Part shown: piece by piece, positions 12,129 through 15,930 of the stretch
How the letters are laid out: each line of letters begins with the position of its first letter
How positions within the stretch are numbered: the first letter of the stretch is position 1
Assembly (NCBI GenBank): GCA_029010655.1
Contig: JAQXKW010000018.1
Span: 1-15,930, forward strand
DNA: 15,930 bases
Source of the DNA: Clostridia bacterium
Lineage (GTDB): Bacteria > Bacillota > Clostridia > Oscillospirales > CAG-272
Reading direction: 5' to 3'
Program-made: the position numbers and the translations under genes
Notes under the pieces: generated by a model
Told to the model about the DNA's origin: nothing
The model's input: the letters and a program-made list of their open reading frames with translations, nothing else
Databases searched by the model: none

Positions 12129-13895
12129 TCAGCCGCCGAGAATTATCCTTTTCAGCATTACCGAATCTACGGCATTTATCTTTCCGTCACCGTTCAGATC
12201 GGCGAATTTCATATAATCGGCGGAGCTTAATGTCCCTATGATTATCCTTTTAATCATAAGTCCGTCGGCAACATTCACTTTACCGTCGCCGGATATGTCG
12301 CCGGGGACGGCGTTGGGGTCATAATTGAAGTGGACGGTTGCGTTTATGAAGCTGTCATTTTCGTAGTCTTCAATGTAAACTCCGTTCCATTCTTCCTCAG
12401 TTCCGGTATAGTACACATCGGTAAGACCGGTACACCCGCTGAATACGCCTCCCACAATACGTGTAATGGAAACCGGAATTACCACGGAGGAAAGCTCGGT
12501 GCTGTTCATAAATGCATTGGTATAAATGCGCTCAACGGTTTCGGGAACAGTATATTCCGTTCTGCTGTTGCCGGCAGGATACTGGATAAGCTCCGTTTTA
12601 TCTTTATTAAACAGAACCCCATCCTGCGAGGAATAGTTCATATTGTTATCGGATACTGTTATTGAAGTAAGACTGTTACACCCGAAAAATGCAGAATATC
12701 CGATAGTTGTTACGGAATTGCCGATGGTTACCGTGCTGAGACTTGTACACTTCTGAAACGCAACCCCATCGATAATCTTGACGGAATCGGGGATTGTTAC
12801 CGAGACAAGACCCGTACAGTCTGAAAAAGCCTCCTCCCCGATACATGTGACAGAATCGGGAATTAATATATTTTTAATTCCGTCACAGCCGCAAAATGTT
12901 CCGCCCCCGATTTTTGTAATGCCGTCTTCAATTATAAGTGTTTTGATAATGCTGTGATATTTTCTCCACGGGGCTGTGGTAGCATATAATCCGTCATAAA
13001 AATTCGGTATGTTGTCATCCATTTCTCCCTTGCCGGAAATGGTAAGAGTTTCGGTGGTTGTATTGTATTTCCATTTGATATTGTCTCCGAAGGTTCCGAT
13101 AATTTCGTCAGGTCCTGGAGGAGGATTTTCGGGATCAAATTTGCAATGGATTGTTGCGTTTGTCAGGCAGGAATTGCCTTCCGCAGTAATCGAAATATTC
13201 TTCCACTCCTTCTCTGTTCCGGCATAATACACATCTGTGAGGCTGTCGCAGCAAAAAAATGCGACTCTGGCGATATTTGATACGGAAAGGGGTATCGAAA
13301 CCGAAACAAGCTTTGTGCAAAAGCTAAATGTACCCACAGCAATCCTTGTGACAGAATTTCCTATGGTAACTGTCGTTATGCCGTAACAATCGGAAAATGC
13401 TGCGTAGCCTATGCTTGTAACAGAATCCGGAATTGTCAGCGACGAAAGACTTGAACAACAGTAAAATGCTCCCTCGCCGATACTTATAACCGAATTCGGA
13501 AGTGTTGCCGAGCTTAGGTTTGAACAACCGGAAAAAGCATAGTCGCCAACGGTTTTAACAGAATCGGGCATATTCGCCGAAGTAAGTCCGATACAATTAT
13601 AAAACGCATAATCGCCGATGCTTGCCACGCCGTCCTCTATCAGGACGGTTTTTACAGTTCTGCGGTATGCTCTCCACGGTGCGGTGGTAACGTACGAGTC
13701 ATCATACCATTCATAACCGTAGTCCGTCATTTCCCCGTTTCCGGAAATCGTAAGAGTGCAGGTATCGGTATCATATTCCCAAAAAACGCCGTCTCCGCAA
13801 CTTCCGGAATCATTTAATGCATTAGTTTCGACTGAAAAAGCGCAAACAGATGATAAAAGACAAACCGCAAGCAAAAAGGAAATTACTCTTTTCAT
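12129..13895 (-). CDS. Secreted BspA-like leucine-rich-repeat protein with C-terminal type I dockerin
   Basis: 588 residues. A signal peptide (MKRVISFLLAVCLLSSVCAF) is followed by two similar halves. Each begins with a W-x-Y-(D/N)-T-x-T-x-T-L-T-I-S-G-x-G-E-M module containing TTAPWR and continues with LRR_5/BspA repeats of the form IPDSVTSIGYAAFSDC. Each half ends with DVYY-(A/T)-GTE-(K/E)-EW and a Thr-rich strand. The last ~60 residues are a dockerin: two calcium loops, DISGDGKVNVAD and DLNGDGKINAVD, each followed by KR at loop positions 17-18. The dockerin would dock the protein on a cohesin-bearing scaffold at the cell surface; LRR parts usually bind ligands. The ATG at 13895 is preferred over 13913 because AGAGG at 13908-13904 is correctly spaced. 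It starts 39 bases after the blaR1-like stop, in the same operon. Confidence 0.92.
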   Translation of the reverse strand: MKRVISFLLAVCLLSSVCAFSVETNALNDSGSCGDGVFWEYDTDTCTLTISGNGEMTDYGYEWYDDSYVTTAPWRAYRRTVKTVLIEDGVASIGDYAFYNCIGLTSANMPDSVKTVGDYAFSGCSNLSSATLPNSVISIGEGAFYCCSSLSSLTIPDSVTSIGYAAFSDCYGITTVTIGNSVTRIAVGTFSFCTKLVSVSIPLSVSNIARVAFFCCDSLTDVYYAGTEKEWKNISITAEGNSCLTNATIHCKFDPENPPPGPDEIIGTFGDNIKWKYNTTTETLTISGKGEMDDNIPNFYDGLYATTAPWRKYHSIIKTLIIEDGITKIGGGTFCGCDGIKNILIPDSVTCIGEEAFSDCTGLVSVTIPDSVKIIDGVAFQKCTSLSTVTIGNSVTTIGYSAFFGCNSLTSITVSDNNMNYSSQDGVLFNKDKTELIQYPAGNSRTEYTVPETVERIYTNAFMNSTELSSVVIPVSITRIVGGVFSGCTGLTDVYYTGTEEEWNGVYIEDYENDSFINATVHFNYDPNAVPGDISGDGKVNVADGLMIKRIIIGTLSSADYMKFADLNGDGKINAVDSVMLKRIILGG

Positions 13896-13903
13896 TATTT
13901 TTA

Positions 13904-13908
13904 CCTCT
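13904..13908 (-). promoter_or_regulatory. Ribosome binding site deciding the start of the LRR-dockerin gene
   Basis: AGAGG eight bases upstream of the ATG at 13895. The upstream in-frame ATG at 13913 has no comparable site, and with 13895 the protein begins directly with its signal peptide. Confidence 0.75.
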
Positions 13909-13934
13909 TTCATTTCAGCAATCCTGTTCTTAAA

Positions 13935-15695
13935 TCAGTTGTAATCCCAGGTATATACCGGCCAGGGATTAGGTAAAGCAGATACAACAGATGATTCATT
14001 CTTTTTTTTATCATTATCATTAACATTAACGATGGGACAATACACAACAGGCTCATAATGATATTCGTAATTTAATATATTCGGGTTCTCAACGAACTCT
14101 ATAACCGCACCGCATGCTCCGCAAATAATTTTATAATACCCCTTACCTATTTCATCGCGGTAGTTATCACTGTCATGTCCCGTTGCCGGTATTGTATCTC
14201 CCACATAAGTATCCTCGCATACTGAACAAACATAGTAATAATAGCCATTGTCCGTACATGTCGGCTCAACCTTATACTCCGCATAGCTGTGACTTGCATA
14301 AATGACCTCGCCCGTATAGGTATCACCGCATGTTTCACAAATATAGTAATAGTATCCGTTGACGGTGCAACTCGGGTACTCTGTATACTCCGAATATTTA
14401 TGCCCCGCGGCAGGTATTTTCTCCGTTGAAAGCACTTTTCCGCATTTCTCGCAGGAAACTGTCTTTTCGCCATCCTTTATACAGGTAGCGTTCACGCTTA
14501 TTTCGGGAGACCTCGGTATGTGAGTTTCCGGAGCAGTTTGCCCTATTCCTGTATACGTGTTTCCGCATGCTTTACATGAAAACGTCTGCATCTCGGGAGT
14601 GGTACAGTCTGCGTTTGCCGTAATGCTCATAATATACTCATGCTCAATCAGCGGAATTTTCTCCGTATATTTATCGCCGCATTTTTTGCACATATATGTG
14701 CCCGTGCCTTTCCGGGCACAGGTCGCCGCCGCTGTTACCTCGTAACTGTATTCGTGTTCGCACTCCGCCGCGCTTACATGACGTGCCGTCAAAAAGCAAA
14801 CGGAAACAACCGCGCAGGCTATCACGGAAACGGCTGTTATCCAGAACGCCGGCTTTTTATACTTAAGAATATTTACAACCCGTGCCTTTACGCCCACTTC
14901 TCCGAAGGCAAGCGGACATGCGACAATGCTTTTCCGTGACACGGAATAGTTAAGGAGTGTTTCGGAATAGTTTGCACGCTCCTCTATTTCAAGCTTCTTT
15001 ATTACCCTTTCATCGCAGGCTAACTCTATATCACGGCTTAATAAAATATAACCTACCCACACAAGCGGGTTAAACCAGTATACCGAAAGAATCAAAAATC
15101 CCAACGGCTTCCACAAATAATCCCGGCGTGCCAGATGCGCCCTTTCATGAGCAAGAATATGTTTTTTCTCGGCTTCTCCCATATTGGACGGAATATATAT
15201 CCGCGGCTTTATTACTCCGAGAATAAACGGCATTGCAACACCGTCTGACACGTACACGCCGTCTTCCTTTACGAAAGGTATTACGCTTCTGCGTAATTTT
15301 ACGGAAGAAACGACGGCATACAAAAGCAATACAACAATGCCTGCAATCCACACCGCAGAGGCTATCTGCAAAAGGCTGAAATCGGAATTCTGCACCTGTG
15401 CGGGGGTGACAGCATTCTGCACGGAAGCTATGTTTTGCACCTTCAGCAATCCGCCTGTCTGCGAAACTGCTGTAATTGCCGTAACTTTTGACGAAACGAC
15501 ATCTGCCTGCGGAACGAGGCTCAGCCTGCTTTCAAATGTAAACGGCAGGCAAAGACGCAGACCGACAATTCCCCAAAGCACGCACCGCATATATTTAGGC
15601 GAGCGGCGCATGACGGTACGGAGCAGAATTACCGCTATGATTATCCATCCCGCCGCAATGCTCAGGTCAAGCACCTTCAAAAAAGCTTCAGTCAT
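13935..15695 (-). CDS. BlaR1/MecR1-like M56 metallopeptidase sensor with Cys/His repeat ectodomain
   Basis: 586 residues. The N-terminal part is an M56 integral-membrane protease: membrane segments near residues 5-27, 35-52, 107-130 and 198-220, the zinc motif HERAH (about 183-187) in HILAHERAHLARRDYLWK, and SRDIELACDERVI further on. A last membrane segment (about 283-304) leads to an outside domain. That domain is not a penicillin-binding sensor. It is about 280 residues with six repeats of roughly 37 residues of the pattern H-x(n)-C-x(9-10)-C-x2-C, the sixth lacking its first Cys. The tail is rich in N, P and Y. BlaR1 proteins cleave or inactivate the BlaI repressor when their ectodomain is engaged; the ligand here is unknown. 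The ATG at 15695 has GGAAGG five bases upstream. It overlaps the blaI-like stop by eight bases. Confidence 0.9.
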   Translation of the reverse strand: MTEAFLKVLDLSIAAGWIIIAVILLRTVMRRSPKYMRCVLWGIVGLRLCLPFTFESRLSLVPQADVVSSKVTAITAVSQTGGLLKVQNIASVQNAVTPAQVQNSDFSLLQIASAVWIAGIVVLLLYAVVSSVKLRRSVIPFVKEDGVYVSDGVAMPFILGVIKPRIYIPSNMGEAEKKHILAHERAHLARRDYLWKPLGFLILSVYWFNPLVWVGYILLSRDIELACDERVIKKLEIEERANYSETLLNYSVSRKSIVACPLAFGEVGVKARVVNILKYKKPAFWITAVSVIACAVVSVCFLTARHVSAAECEHEYSYEVTAAATCARKGTGTYMCKKCGDKYTEKIPLIEHEYIMSITANADCTTPEMQTFSCKACGNTYTGIGQTAPETHIPRSPEISVNATCIKDGEKTVSCEKCGKVLSTEKIPAAGHKYSEYTEYPSCTVNGYYYYICETCGDTYTGEVIYASHSYAEYKVEPTCTDNGYYYYVCSVCEDTYVGDTIPATGHDSDNYRDEIGKGYYKIICGACGAVIEFVENPNILNYEYHYEPVVYCPIVNVNDNDKKKNESSVVSALPNPWPVYTWDYN

Positions 15696-15930
15696 CTTTT
15701 CCTTCCTTTGCATTATCGATCATTTTCCGTAACTCTTCAATATCCTTGTCGGACAGCTTTTTCTTAGAGGTAAATGCCGCCAAAAATGCAGGGAGTGAGC
15801 CGTCAAAAACATCGTCCACAAACGCTTCGCTTTTTGCGGCGAAATACTCTTCCCTTTTTATTACGGACGTGACCGTTCCGCCGTTATTTATGAAAAGTCC
15901 CTTACCGCAAAGCTTTTTCAGAACGGTATA
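15688..15930 (-). CDS. BlaI/MecI-family transcriptional repressor, N-terminus beyond the window
   Basis: The last 80 codons and stop of an ORF open to the window end. The product reads YTVLKKLCGKGLFINNGG at the end of the winged-helix DNA-binding domain. The dimerisation region follows with EEYFAAKSEAFVDDVF, GSLPAFLAAFTSKKKLSD and DIEELRKMIDNAKEG, as in BlaI/MecI proteins. The family represses its own operon as a dimer and is cleaved in response to the BlaR1 partner. Its stop overlaps the start of the M56 gene by eight bases, the usual blaI-blaR1 coupling. The promoter and operator lie outside the window. Confidence 0.9.
   Translation of the reverse strand, partial: YTVLKKLCGKGLFINNGGTVTSVIKREEYFAAKSEAFVDDVFDGSLPAFLAAFTSKKKLSDKDIEELRKMIDNAKEGKDD

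Noticed and set aside
15696..15713. ATG at 15713 as start of the M56 sensor
   Set aside because: The SD GGAAGG lies downstream of it and directly precedes the ATG at 15695, which also gives the usual short overlap with blaI.

Overview
This window looks like a chromosomal segment of an anaerobic, low-to-mid GC Gram-positive of the class Clostridia, probably a gut or rumen Ruminococcus/Oscillospiraceae-type organism. The grounds are consensus sigma-A promoters, strong GGAGG-type ribosome binding sites, a BlaI/BlaR1-type cassette, a BspA-like leucine-rich-repeat protein ending in a type I dockerin, and large amounts of short palindromic repeat DNA between operons. This placement is inferred from protein style, not from a database search.

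Layout. (1) Bases 2-2773, plus strand: an aromatic amino-acid operon made of pheA (5' end outside the window), tyrA and a class I DAHP synthase. The genes overlap or nearly touch, and a perfect stem-loop terminator follows. (2) 2824-3534: a gene-free block of heptamer arrays and hairpin repeats. (3) 3535-5954, minus strand: a monoacylglycerol-lipase-like hydrolase translationally coupled to glycerol kinase. (4) 5955-6690: the lipase leader and promoter, then a second block of the same repeats in opposite orientation. The two blocks form an imperfect inverted repeat of about 270 bp around the lipase-glpK pair. (5) 6691-7690, plus strand: a D-amino-acid aminotransferase gene with a perfect consensus promoter and its own terminator. 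(6) 7692-10033, minus strand: an OPT-family transporter followed by a small stand-alone PqqD-like protein. (7) 10094-11676, minus strand: a membrane-anchored polysaccharide deacetylase with DUF5011-like modules, with promoter and terminator. (8) 11677-12128: a gene-free element made of a chain of small hairpins, part of it with an exact 24-base period. (9) 12129-15930, minus strand: an operon reading blaI-like repressor (cut by the window end), M56 protease/sensor with a Cys/His repeat ectodomain, and LRR-dockerin surface protein.

Functional themes. The first operon commits erythrose-4-phosphate and PEP to aromatics and splits prephenate to Phe and Tyr. The lipase-GlpK pair fits recovery of glycerol from acylglycerols. 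D-amino-acid aminotransferase and polysaccharide deacetylase both bear on the cell wall. The most unusual material is the BlaI/BlaR1-like operon that ends in a dockerin-LRR protein instead of a beta-lactamase, the 24-base hairpin chain, the inverted repeat around lipase-glpK, and the OPT-PqqD pairing without any RiPP genes. No rRNA, tRNA, CRISPR array, transposase or integrase gene was seen.
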